Numbered from the stretch's first letter, positions 45,561 to 54,062 are shown. The stretch: 64,000 bases of DNA from Streptomyces sp. NBC_00440 (GCF_036014215.1 NZ_CP107921.1:5835501-5899500), one strand, 5' to 3'. Made by a program: numbers and translations. The notes: generated from the sequence alone by a model not told the origin.

Positions 45561-46195
45561 CCGGCACCGTGCCGGTCCTCGGCCTCGGCGCCTTCGGATC
45601 CCGGGTGGCCGAGCTGCTGTGCGACGGCATCGTCGGCGCGTACCGCATCGGTCCGGACGACCTGGCGGGCTCCTTCGCCCGCCGGCCGGCCGCGGTCGTC
45701 GTGGCTGCTCCGCATCCGATGCCGGAGGTGTGCCGCAGCGCTGACCGTGCGGCCTGGCAGCACGGGGTGCCGTGGCTGCCGGTGGTCGACGAGGACCTGA
45801 CCGTCCGGCTCGGCCCATGGGTGGTGCCGGGCGCCGGGCCCTGCTTCGACTGCTATCTGGCGAGGCGGGTCCAGCACGACGACCAGTCCGCGATCACCGC
45901 CGCAGTCCGGGCGGCCTGCGCGGACGACCCCGCGTGCGGACCACGCGGATTCCTGCCGCAGCACGCCCGGGCGGCGGCGGGCGTGGCACACGGCCTGCTG
46001 CACCAGCCGCCCGACCCCGGAACAGTGGTCGCGCTCAGTGTGCGCAGCGGAAACCTCGACTCCCACCGGGTCCTGCACTGCCACGGCTGCCCCCGCTGCG
46101 CCCCCGAATCCGTACCCGGCCTCGACCGCACCGGAGCACTGGCCGAACTGCTCCGCCCGGCCGGCGGCACGACACCGTACGGGGTTCCGGCATGA
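45539..46195 (+). CDS. small E1-like (ocin-ThiF) zinc protein
   Basis: A 218-residue protein resembling the E1-like half of TOMM cyclodehydratases. A Rossmann-like start VPVLGLGAFGSRVAELL (glycines 15-20) leads to PWLPVVDEDLTVRLGPWVVP and a zinc site of CFDC (102-105) with CHGCPRC (181-187). No RRE (leader-binding winged helix) is evident, unlike the next gene. ATG at 45539 follows GAGGAGGAG and lies within the end of the YcaO gene; the stop overlaps the next ATG as ATGA. It may scaffold or activate one of the two YcaO enzymes. Which YcaO it serves cannot be told from sequence. Confidence 0.8.
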   Translation: MAATVRVTGTVPVLGLGAFGSRVAELLCDGIVGAYRIGPDDLAGSFARRPAAVVVAAPHPMPEVCRSADRAAWQHGVPWLPVVDEDLTVRLGPWVVPGAGPCFDCYLARRVQHDDQSAITAAVRAACADDPACGPRGFLPQHARAAAGVAHGLLHQPPDPGTVVALSVRSGNLDSHRVLHCHGCPRCAPESVPGLDRTGALAELLRPAGGTTPYGVPA

Positions 46196-47937
46196 GCGCA
46201 CCGTCGACCACGCGGGATCTCCATCGGGTCGGCAACGTGCGTCTGCGTCGCGGGCTCACGGTCGTCCCGACCGAGCGCGGGCTGGTCGTGGAGGGGGTGG
46301 GCCGACGGCACTTGTTCGGCGGTGCGTCGGCCACGGACGTGCTGCCGAGGCTGTTCACTCTGCTCGACGGCGACCGCGACCTGGCCGGCATCGCCGGCGA
46401 ACTCGGCCTCGACGCCGCCCAGCTCACCTCGGTCCTGGAGCTGCTGACCGACCGCGGACTGCTCGAACCCGTACCGTCCGGCGTGGTGACGGCGGAGGAG
46501 ACGGTCGCCGACTATCTGTCCCGCACCGGACCGGTGGCCGCCGCCGACGGCGGGTCGGGGAACGCGCTGGTCCGGCTGGCCATGAGCCGGGTCGTGCTGA
46601 CCGGACCGGCCGTGGTGACCGGGCGTATCGCCGACGACCTGCGGGTCTGTGGCGTGGGTGGGATCACGACCGTGGCGCAGGGCACCCCGGTACCGGTCGG
46701 CCCGGCGAACCTGCTCGTGGTCTGCGACGACGGGACGGACCGAGTCGGTGAGGCGTACGGGGCCGGTGTCGCGGACCGGATCGGCGATGCGGACCGGGTC
46801 GGTGAGGCGTACCGGATCGGTGTCGCGGAAGGTTGCGAGGTCTTGCGGTGCAGCGTGCGGCGTACGGCCGGCCGTATCGCGGCGATCGAGATCGGACCAC
46901 GCTTCCACCCCGGCCACACCGCGTGCCCGGACTGCCTGCGGACCGGCCACGAACGCGCCTTCCCGGAGGAGGAGTTGCCGGAGGAGGAGTTGCCGGAGGG
47001 CAGCACGCCGTCCGGCGACGCGTCCGGTGAGCTGCCAGGTGCGGTTGCCGATCTGTTCGCCGGGCTGGTCGCCGCCCAGATCACCGCTGTGCTGGCCGGC
47101 ACCGCCCATCCGGTGCCGCGCCGGGACCTGTGGCGCCTGACGCTGCCGGATCACACCAGTCGGCGCTGGACGGTCGCCCCGGAGCCCGGCTGCCGTGCGT
47201 GCGGGCCCATCGGCACCGGCGCGGAGCAGGAACTCGACACGGTCGAATGGCTGTTGCAGAGCCCACCGGACGAAGTCTTCCAGGGCGACAGCGCAGCCCC
47301 GGCCTGGCCCGACCCGCTCGACGTCCTCGATCTCACGACCAGCCCGCGGCGCCGGCTCGCCACCCCGGACAGCACGGCCTGCACACCGGGGCTGCTGGAC
47401 GAACAGGCGGTCAGCCTGCTGCTGTCCCGCACTGCGGGCCCCCGCGAAACCACCGGGGCACCCGGCAGTCTTCCGTCGCGGTGGTGCCCCAGCGGCGGCA
47501 ACCGCGGCTCCGTCCAGCTCTTCCTGCTCACCGACGAGAACTGGCCGGGACTGCCGGGCACCGCCTTCAAATACGACGCCGACGCCGGCACCCTGATCGC
47601 GGTTCGCGCCGACAAACCGTCCCTGTCCGAGCTGCTGGGCGGCACCGGTCTGGCCGGACGGCAGCTGCGGGCGGCGGTGGTGGTCACCGGTGCGGTGTAC
47701 CGGCTGCGCGGCAAGTACGGCGACTTCGCCTTCCGGCTGGCCCACCTCGACGCCGGTTGCGCCCTGGCCCAGTGCGCGCTGGTCGCGGCCGAACTCGGTC
47801 TGGAAGCCGAGCTGGTGTCCGGCGACACCGGCGGCCTCGCCGGACAGCTGGACCTCAACCCCGGCGATCAGCTGGCGATGGGAATCATCGGACTCTACGG
47901 GAAGGACACCGGCGATGCCGCTGCTGGACCAGCGTGA
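46192..47937 (+). CDS. RRE/E1-like cyclodehydratase fused to a SagB-type dehydrogenase-like domain
   Basis: A 581-residue fusion. Residues 10-95 look like a PqqD-type leader-binding winged helix (RLRRGLTVVPTERGLVVEGV ... LLDGDRDLAGIAGELGLD). Residues 100-345 are an E1-like partner with zinc Cys pairs CPDC (245-248) and CRAC (334-337). Residues 400-575 match the nitroreductase fold of thiazoline dehydrogenases, with RWCPSGGNRGSVQLFLL and a closing LAMGIIGLYG. It should bind the leader, present the core to YcaO and help oxidise thiazoline to thiazole. The zinc domain contains a 54-bp-period DNA repeat (DRVGEAY twice) and a PEEELPEEELP stretch. Overlaps with both neighbours indicate coupling. 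Confidence 0.82.
   Translation: MSAPSTTRDLHRVGNVRLRRGLTVVPTERGLVVEGVGRRHLFGGASATDVLPRLFTLLDGDRDLAGIAGELGLDAAQLTSVLELLTDRGLLEPVPSGVVTAEETVADYLSRTGPVAAADGGSGNALVRLAMSRVVLTGPAVVTGRIADDLRVCGVGGITTVAQGTPVPVGPANLLVVCDDGTDRVGEAYGAGVADRIGDADRVGEAYRIGVAEGCEVLRCSVRRTAGRIAAIEIGPRFHPGHTACPDCLRTGHERAFPEEELPEEELPEGSTPSGDASGELPGAVADLFAGLVAAQITAVLAGTAHPVPRRDLWRLTLPDHTSRRWTVAPEPGCRACGPIGTGAEQELDTVEWLLQSPPDEVFQGDSAAPAWPDPLDVLDLTTSPRRRLATPDSTACTPGLLDEQAVSLLLSRTAGPRETTGAPGSLPSRWCPSGGNRGSVQLFLLTDENWPGLPGTAFKYDADAGTLIAVRADKPSLSELLGGTGLAGRQLRAAVVVTGAVYRLRGKYGDFAFRLAHLDAGCALAQCALVAAELGLEAELVSGDTGGLAGQLDLNPGDQLAMGIIGLYGKDTGDAAAGPA
46737..46829. repeat. in-frame tandem repeat inside the cyclodehydratase fusion gene
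   Basis: Two 39-bp units (46737-46775 and 46791-46829), four mismatches apart, start GGACCGAGTCGGTGAGGCGT and recur at 54 bp (18 codons). A partial third unit lies between them. They encode DRVGEAYGAGVA and DRVGEAYRIGVA. Confidence 0.75.
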
Positions 47938-48604
47938 CGTGATGGACGAGTTCGCCACGCGACTCGCCGCCGCCCGGCCGGTGCCGGTGACCGGTCCGGC
48001 CGGCCGGGCGGTGCCGCTGCCGGAGGGTTCGCTGTGGGAGGTGCTGTCGGCCCGGCGGTCGGTGCGGTCCTTCGCGGACCGGCCGATCGGCGCCGGCGAC
48101 CTGTCCGAGCTGCTGGCCACCGCTCTGGCCGCCGAGCGCGACCGGTGGCCCGCCAGGCCGCCCGCGGACCTGACGGTGCTGACGCAGGCCCATCGCGTAC
48201 ACGGGCTGGCCGGCGGGTGGTACGAGGTCGCCCCCGACGGCAGCCACACCGGCGTGGCCGGTGCGCCGGAGCTGCCCGATCCGGCGGCGTACTTCGACGA
48301 CGCCCCCGTGGTGCTGTCGTTCGGCGGCGATGTGCGGGCCGCGGTACGCCGCGCGGGCGTCGCCGGATACTCCGATCTGCTGGTACGGTCCGCCGAACTG
48401 GCCCACAGCTGCTGGCTGTTGGCGATCGCTCGCGGGTTCGGCGGATGTCTGCGTGGCCGCGCCCAGCACTTGTCCACCGCGGCCTTCGCCGCCGGCGGCC
48501 CCGGCCGCCGTCACCTGCTCAGCCTGACCCTCGGCCACCCCGCGCCCGAGCAGGCCCCGCCCGCCCCGCGACCGTCCGCCGATCAGCGGCCGGCAACTCG
48601 ATGA
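47915..48604 (+). CDS. nitroreductase-fold protein (second dehydrogenase-like subunit)
   Basis: A 229-residue nitroreductase-family protein, probably FMN-dependent and involved in azoline oxidation. The FMN-phosphate motif SARRSVRSF lies at 46-53, followed by PIGAGDLSELLATAL. The later AHSCWLLAIARGFGG corresponds to the family's central helix region. It lacks the RxxPSGG block that the C-terminal domain of the preceding fusion keeps. ATG at 47915 comes 8 nt after GAAGGA and overlaps the previous gene by 23 nt. The stop overlaps the second YcaO start (ATGA). Confidence 0.82.
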   Translation: MPLLDQRDVMDEFATRLAAARPVPVTGPAGRAVPLPEGSLWEVLSARRSVRSFADRPIGAGDLSELLATALAAERDRWPARPPADLTVLTQAHRVHGLAGGWYEVAPDGSHTGVAGAPELPDPAAYFDDAPVVLSFGGDVRAAVRRAGVAGYSDLLVRSAELAHSCWLLAIARGFGGCLRGRAQHLSTAAFAAGGPGRRHLLSLTLGHPAPEQAPPAPRPSADQRPATR

Positions 48605-49857
48605 GCGCGACCGCCGATTCGGCAGCCGCGGCCGTCCGGGCGGCCACCGCCGCCGACTCTGCGACTACCGACGGTCCAACCGCCGGTGTGGTCACCCGGA
48701 CCGCTTTCGACGGCGATGACGAAGACGGCGGCAAGGCGTACTTCACCGGCACGCACCGTGCGTGCCCGCCGGCCCAGACCTGGGACCGTATCGCCCCGCT
48801 GCTGCCGGCCGCCGGTGTCAGCCGGATCGCCGATGTGACCTGGCTGGACGACATCGGCATCCCGGTCTACCAGGCCATCAGCCCGGCCAACCGCTACCTG
48901 TCGGTGTATCAGGGCAAGGGCCTTGACCACATCTCCGCGAAGGTGTCGGCGGCCATGGAGGCGATCGAACGCCTGCACGGCGCGCACCTGGACACCCGGC
49001 CCGACCACACCGGTACCGCCGGGGATGTGGAACCCGGCCTCGGCTACCGGCTCGACGAACTCACCCTGCGCCCCCGGCACTGCCTCAACCCAGCCACCCG
49101 GCTCGACTGGCGTGCCGCGGTACGCCTCGACGACGGCGGCCGGACACTGGTGCCGCTGGAGTGTCTGAGCCTGGACCGCCGGGTCCGCCCGCGCTGGCGC
49201 CCGCCGCTGTTCGCCCCCACCAGCAACGGCCTGGCCGCCGGGAACAACCGCTACGAGGCGATCGTGCACGGCCTGTACGAGGTGATCGAACGCGATGCGA
49301 TCCACCGCAACACTCCCGCCGGGCCCGCGTTCGCCATCGACCCGGCCACGGTCGCGGGACCGGCGGCCGGGCTGCTCGAACGGTACCGGGCGGCCGGGGT
49401 GCGGGTCGGGATCGGCGTGCTGGCCACCCCGCTGAACCTGCCCTGCTTCAGTGTGGCCATCGTGAGCGACGGATTCCCGCTGCCGGTCTACGGCTACGGC
49501 TGCCACCTCGACGCACAGGTCGCGCTGTGCCGGGCGCTCACCGAAGCCGCCCAGGTCCGGGTGTCGGTGATCGCCGGCGCCCGCGACGACCTGGACGACC
49601 GCCTCTACGCGCGGTTGCGCCGGACCATGGCCGGTCCGGCGGCGCCGGCGCCGCCCGACGACCGGCCGAACGCCGGGTTCGACGCCGTCGATTCGGTGCG
49701 GGTGCCCGGCCACCGGGCCGAGGCCGCCCTGCTCGCCGGCCGGATCGTCGCCGTCACCGGCCGCAGCCCGCTGGTGGTCGACCACACCCGTCCCGAACTC
49801 GGCGTCCCGGTCGTGCACGTGATCTGCCCCGGGCTGACGATGCCCGCCGCTCTGTGA
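48601..49857 (+). CDS. second YcaO, TfuA-associated (thioamidation-type candidate)
   Basis: YcaO ATP-dependent enzyme of 418 residues. An Ala-rich, disordered-looking N-terminus (1-35) precedes the fold. ATP/Mg motifs are KVSAAMEAIERLHGA (Glu120, Glu123, Arg124) and GLYEVIERDAIHRN (Glu227, Glu230, Arg231). GIPVYQAISPANRYLSVYQG is a YcaO N-terminal strand block. It ends in ICPGLTMPAAL and has no PxPxP motif. YcaO proteins next to TfuA insert sulfur into backbone amides in thioviridamide-type RiPPs and in methyl-CoM reductase maturation. The adjacent TfuA gene makes thioamidation the best guess. A second azoline-forming role is possible. Confidence 0.85.
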   Translation: MSATADSAAAAVRAATAADSATTDGPTAGVVTRTAFDGDDEDGGKAYFTGTHRACPPAQTWDRIAPLLPAAGVSRIADVTWLDDIGIPVYQAISPANRYLSVYQGKGLDHISAKVSAAMEAIERLHGAHLDTRPDHTGTAGDVEPGLGYRLDELTLRPRHCLNPATRLDWRAAVRLDDGGRTLVPLECLSLDRRVRPRWRPPLFAPTSNGLAAGNNRYEAIVHGLYEVIERDAIHRNTPAGPAFAIDPATVAGPAAGLLERYRAAGVRVGIGVLATPLNLPCFSVAIVSDGFPLPVYGYGCHLDAQVALCRALTEAAQVRVSVIAGARDDLDDRLYARLRRTMAGPAAPAPPDDRPNAGFDAVDSVRVPGHRAEAALLAGRIVAVTGRSPLVVDHTRPELGVPVVHVICPGLTMPAAL

Positions 49858-49865
49858 GGCCGCCC

Positions 49866-51230
49866 GTGACCACGCGCCACCTGTTCATCGGACCTTCGGC
49901 ACCCGGGTTCGTGCCACCGCCGGGCATCGTTGTCCGGCCGCCGGTCGCCGCCGGTGACCTGCTCGCCCTCCCGCTCACCGCGGGCGACACCGTCGGCATC
50001 GTCGACGGCTACTTCCATCAGGTCCGGGCGGTGCCGCACAAGGAGATCCTGGCCCTGCTCGACCGCGGGGTCACGGTGCTCGGCGCGGCCAGCACGGGAG
50101 CCCTGCGCGCCGCCGAACTCGACACCTTCGGGATGCGCGGGGTCGGGCAGATCTATGAGGACTACCGCTGCGGGCGGCTCGACGCCGACGACGAGGTCGC
50201 CCTGCTGCACGGCCCGCCCGAAAGCGGCTACCGCGCGATGTCCGAGCCCTTGGTCAACATCCGAGCCTGTCTGGCGGCGGCGGTACGGGACGGAGTGTGC
50301 GCGCCGGAAGCCGCCGAGCGGATCATCGCCGCGCTGCGGTCGGTCCCGTATGCACTCCGCTCCTATCAGCGGTTTCCCGAGCTGGCCGGTACGAGCGGCC
50401 TCGATCCCGGGGAACTGGCCGCACTCGGCCGCCATTGCGCGCGCAACCGCCGCGACGTGAAACGCGCTGACGCGCTCGCCCTGGTCGAGGCGCTGTGTGC
50501 CGACGGCCGGAGCGGCGACAGTGCCGACGGCGCGGTTGGTGACCGTACCGGCGATCCGGTGCCCCGCACCGTGTTCCTGGCCGACTGGGAGGACCGGGCC
50601 AGGCGGCCGCCCGGCGAGCGCCCGGACCATCCCGGCAGTCTGACAGCGCTACGGGTGCTGCAACTGTTCTCGCCCGGATTCCCGGCGCTCCGCCGCGACC
50701 TGGTCCTGGCGTTGCTGGCACGCGAATGCGCCGCATCCTGTGGTCCCCGGCAGACCGGGGGCGACGCCGCGATCAGGCACGGGGTGCATCGCGGGGTGTA
50801 CCCGGATCCGGATGAGCACCCGGACGGCTTCGACTTCCTGCGCCCGTGGCTCACCGACGAGGAGGTGGCCTGCGGCGACCGGCGGCGCCAGCTGCGCCTG
50901 TTCCTGTCTCGCAGCTTCGAGACCGAGCCCGGGACCGGCCGGGAATCGGTGTTCCTCGACGATCTGGAACCCACCGAGGAATTCGCCCGGGCGGCCCGCA
51001 CAGCCGCCGCCTGCCGCCGCTTCACCGACGAACTGACCGCGGAAAGGCCGGACTTCACGGTGGACCGGATCTCGCCCGAGCGGATCGCCGAACTGCTCGT
51101 CCAGCAGTGGGGCGGCGCGCCCGCCGAAGCCGAATTCCACGCGCTCGACCGTGGGTTCGGCTCCTTCGCGGACGCGATCGAAGCGGCCCGGCCGTACTAC
51201 CCGCTGGTCAAGCTCCAGCCGAGGACCTGA
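49866..51230 (+). CDS. TfuA-like protein with long C-terminal extension
   Basis: A 454-residue protein whose first about 140 residues match the TfuA family. It shows IGPSAP, VGIVDGYFHQVRAVPHKEIL (43-62), GAASTGALRAAEL (73-85), GMRGVGQIYEDY and DADDEVALLH (106-115). TfuA partners YcaO enzymes in thioamide formation and is thought to supply sulfur or an interaction surface. The remaining about 300 residues have no motif I recognise and are longer than minimal TfuA proteins. GTG at 49866 is taken because GAGG lies 6 nt before it. GTG at 49854, overlapping the YcaO stop, is an alternative. It is the last gene of the operon; a hairpin lies at 51291-51325. Confidence 0.86.
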   Translation: MTTRHLFIGPSAPGFVPPPGIVVRPPVAAGDLLALPLTAGDTVGIVDGYFHQVRAVPHKEILALLDRGVTVLGAASTGALRAAELDTFGMRGVGQIYEDYRCGRLDADDEVALLHGPPESGYRAMSEPLVNIRACLAAAVRDGVCAPEAAERIIAALRSVPYALRSYQRFPELAGTSGLDPGELAALGRHCARNRRDVKRADALALVEALCADGRSGDSADGAVGDRTGDPVPRTVFLADWEDRARRPPGERPDHPGSLTALRVLQLFSPGFPALRRDLVLALLARECAASCGPRQTGGDAAIRHGVHRGVYPDPDEHPDGFDFLRPWLTDEEVACGDRRRQLRLFLSRSFETEPGTGRESVFLDDLEPTEEFARAARTAAACRRFTDELTAERPDFTVDRISPERIAELLVQQWGGAPAEAEFHALDRGFGSFADAIEAARPYYPLVKLQPRT

Positions 51231-51290
51231 GGACCTGAGGACCCGGATGTGCTGCCCCGTATGAGAGGTGCCGCGCCGGTTCCGCAACAC

Positions 51291-51325
51291 GGGCAGTGAG
51301 CCGGTGGGTCTCCGGCCCGCTGCCC
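51291..51325. terminator. hairpin ending the RiPP operon
   Basis: Outer arms GGGCAG/CTGCCC (51291-51296, 51320-51325) and inner arms GCCGG/CCGGC enclose a 7-nt loop, with one mismatch and one G-U pair between them. It sits between the tfuA stop and the convergent gene at 51422 and could serve both. Confidence 0.6.
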
Positions 51326-51421
51326 GGGTCGCGATGCCCGCAACCAAAAGGTGAGCGTCCGCGAGCCCAGCACCCGCCGGACAGCCTTCCCGCCGGGCGA
51401 GGACACGTGCCCCGCTCCCGA

Positions 51422-53794
51422 TCAGGCGTGCCGTGTGACCTTGCCATTGCTTGTGACACTCACAGTAGCCTCCCCGCCGGCCGGAACTTCGACTCGTGGC
51501 CAACCGAGGAACGCCGTATATCCAAGGGGGCGGGCCGATTGGCGGGCCGTTTCCGCCAGCACCGACACCTGTGCCGCATAGGGCGTTTCGTTCGTCAGGC
51601 GGAGCACTGTGGATCGGCCGTTCCCGTGGATACGTTCAACCCCGACATGGTCAAAGGTGAAGAGGACGTCTTCCCCGGGCCGGACGTAGATGCCGGGAAG
51701 TTCGAGTGCCATCAAGATGCCGTCGGTCTCGGTCCAGGAGTTTCTCGTCCGGATGAATTCGCCGATACTGTCCTTGCCCTCGGCGTCGCTGGGCTGGATC
51801 CGTTCCATGCTCGAACCGATCAAGTTGTCGGTTGTAATGTGCCCCGGCATATTGACGGCCTCGGCATGAGCATGCTGGATATCCCTGATGAGTTCTGCGT
51901 ACTTTTTCTGCCCGGTTGCTCGATACAGCTTGAACAGGTGATCGGCGGAGGAGGTGCAGACGCCTGGCGCAGCATGCTTGTTCTGACTACTTGCCCAAAC
52001 GGCGCCGGCCATCCTGCCGCCCAGTCGCGCAATATCGCTGCCTGCCGGGAACAGCGGATCGTACGCAAGCGTCCAGGACGAGCACAGTGCGGCTTGAACC
52101 TTCGCGCGGTCCAGCCAGGCGCTCTTGCCCGTGTACTGGTAAAGCGCCATGAAGGTCTCCAGGAGACCGAACGACGTTTCGGAATCTGCATCCTGTGAGA
52201 TATCCGCGCATGCGCCGCCGGTGAATCCGCGGGACTTGACGTCGCGCTCGTAATAGAATTCGGCGCTTTCCTCGGCCACGGCCAACCAGTCCGGACGACG
52301 GAAGTATTCTGCCGCCAGGGCGAGTCCCGCCGGAGCTATGGCTCCTGCGGTCGAGTTGTAGACGGCAATCCCGCCCGTTTCGGGAACGATGTACTGACCG
52401 AATTCACCGCACTCCCGCCAGGTGCGGGTGAAGGCCGCGGCCAGATCGCGCGCGGCTGATTCCCAGGTCTCCTTGACGGTTTCGCCGTGTCCCTGCACCC
52501 TCAAGATCATCAAATGTTTGATAAGCCAGAAGAGGACGTCCCCGTTCTTGCGCACCATGGCCTGTACTGCCGGAAAATCGGGGTGGGACTTCTCTGAGCG
52601 GATTTCGCCGTCCGAGCTGATGTAGCCGAAGAAGAATCCGCTTCGCCCTTGCATACGAGAACAGATGAAGTCGAGTTCCTCGGCGACTCTACTGCGTTCT
52701 GTATCGTCATTCAGGGCCAGCATGGGGTAGGTGTTTATCATGCCGCTTACCCAGCCCAGCTGGAAGTCCTTCGAGTTTTCCGGGAGGTAGTACTTGCCGG
52801 CCTTGGTCTCGGTGAAGTTTGCGCGGCAGATGTCGGTACCGAGCTCCGCCAGCTTGCTCATTGGGAGCAGGTTGCGGGGCACCGTGGCCCCCGTCAGTGA
52901 CTTCCGTACGTCCATGAATTCTTGCAGGAGAGCCGGAATTCCGTCAGCATCGAAAGTGAAAACCTGGAAGCGAATCGACACCGCGTCGCCGGCAGACCAG
53001 TTCGGCGCACTGTCCCCGCTCGGTCGAAAGTCGCCGAAACCGGCCGCGAGCCGACGCACGACAGGTGCCGAAATGCGAAAGTCGCAGCTTTCCCTGCTCG
53101 CGCTCTCCTCGATGGAGAGTCCACTATTGCCCAGTCGTGTGGCTTGCTCAGTGAGGACGATCCATCCTTTCTTGAACCTGGGCGAGAAGAAGCTCATCGA
53201 CGGAGCAGCAGTTGCGCAGGTTTCCAGCTCGATCTGTGAGGACTCCGAGGTGTCCAAGGCGAGTCGCGGGTTATTCGATGTCACCAGTGATGCCCGCGGA
53301 TTGTAGTACATGTCGGCCGGATAGTCTGGATTGTATCCATTTCCGATGGCGCGGTAACGATTGCCATTGTAGACAATTCCGGGAATCATCACGTAGTTCA
53401 CGGTCTCCCACTTCTTGAATGGGAAATCAATCGAGATTGCGGTTTGCTCCGCTTCTCCCTGCTCCAAAGTGCACGTCAAGGTGACGTCCCATCCCTGACG
53501 ACCGGGTATGCGCCGTGTTTCCCATGCCAGCTGCCACCGCTGCTGGTCGTCGATCAGCGTGTCGCCGTCAAACTTCTGGGTCTGACGCAGCGTGGTGCCC
53601 TCATACTTCCGAGTCAAAACTCGTAGAGAGCCATGGAGTTCTCGTATGGATCGGAACAATCCGGCTGTCTGGTCATCCGTACCCCCGACCTCCGGAGGAA
53701 TCGGCTGAGCCAGCGAGGGTGTCGGCTTAAGGGCGATCTTCGCGCCGACTCCGGCGGCAGCCAGTAGGGAAAGGTAGTTCCTCCTGTTGAGCAT
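51422..53794 (-). CDS. secreted protein of unknown function, alpha/alpha-toroid-like; lower GC
   Basis: A 790-residue protein I do not recognise. The N-terminus MLNRRNYLSLLAAAGVGAKI carries a twin-arginine-like NRRNYLSLL signal and hydrophobic stretch, so Tat export is likely. The first about 330 residues look beta-rich. The middle (about 350-680) has repeated Trp/Gly helix pairs such as TAGAIAPAGLALAAEYFRRP and SETSFGLLETFMALYQYTGK, as in six-hairpin glycosidase or lyase toroids. A beta tail ends YTAFLGWPRVEVPAGGEATV. A polysaccharide-active enzyme is possible; no catalytic residues can be assigned. Base composition is visibly less GC-rich than all neighbours. ATG at 53794 is preferred to one 22 codons earlier because the Tat motif follows. 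Confidence 0.8.
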   Translation of the reverse strand: MLNRRNYLSLLAAAGVGAKIALKPTPSLAQPIPPEVGGTDDQTAGLFRSIRELHGSLRVLTRKYEGTTLRQTQKFDGDTLIDDQQRWQLAWETRRIPGRQGWDVTLTCTLEQGEAEQTAISIDFPFKKWETVNYVMIPGIVYNGNRYRAIGNGYNPDYPADMYYNPRASLVTSNNPRLALDTSESSQIELETCATAAPSMSFFSPRFKKGWIVLTEQATRLGNSGLSIEESASRESCDFRISAPVVRRLAAGFGDFRPSGDSAPNWSAGDAVSIRFQVFTFDADGIPALLQEFMDVRKSLTGATVPRNLLPMSKLAELGTDICRANFTETKAGKYYLPENSKDFQLGWVSGMINTYPMLALNDDTERSRVAEELDFICSRMQGRSGFFFGYISSDGEIRSEKSHPDFPAVQAMVRKNGDVLFWLIKHLMILRVQGHGETVKETWESAARDLAAAFTRTWRECGEFGQYIVPETGGIAVYNSTAGAIAPAGLALAAEYFRRPDWLAVAEESAEFYYERDVKSRGFTGGACADISQDADSETSFGLLETFMALYQYTGKSAWLDRAKVQAALCSSWTLAYDPLFPAGSDIARLGGRMAGAVWASSQNKHAAPGVCTSSADHLFKLYRATGQKKYAELIRDIQHAHAEAVNMPGHITTDNLIGSSMERIQPSDAEGKDSIGEFIRTRNSWTETDGILMALELPGIYVRPGEDVLFTFDHVGVERIHGNGRSTVLRLTNETPYAAQVSVLAETARQSARPLGYTAFLGWPRVEVPAGGEATVSVTSNGKVTRHA

Positions 53795-54062
53795 TCCACA
53801 CCGTCCTCGCGTACGTGGCTTCTCCGGCCGGAACTTCTCTGAAGGCCTGCACTTTGGCACGGTCGGCGAGAAGTGCGCAAGGATAGATACGAAACATTCT
53901 TCGCCGGGTCGGGCATCCCGAGGCGCTGGAATTCAGGTGGGTTGTCCCAGTTCGCGGTGATCGGCGGGGCGGGAGAACTGGAAGCAGGCGGACACAGCCC
54001 TGTGCGGATCACGGAGGTGTGGCCGGGTCGGCCGCATTCCCCGATCCCCGCGCCGAGCGGGG

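Noticed and set aside
49854..49868. TfuA start at GTG 49854 overlapping the YcaO stop
   Set aside because: It is possible, but GAGG lies 6 nt before GTG 49866, and the family begins at TTRHLFIGP; kept only as an alternative.
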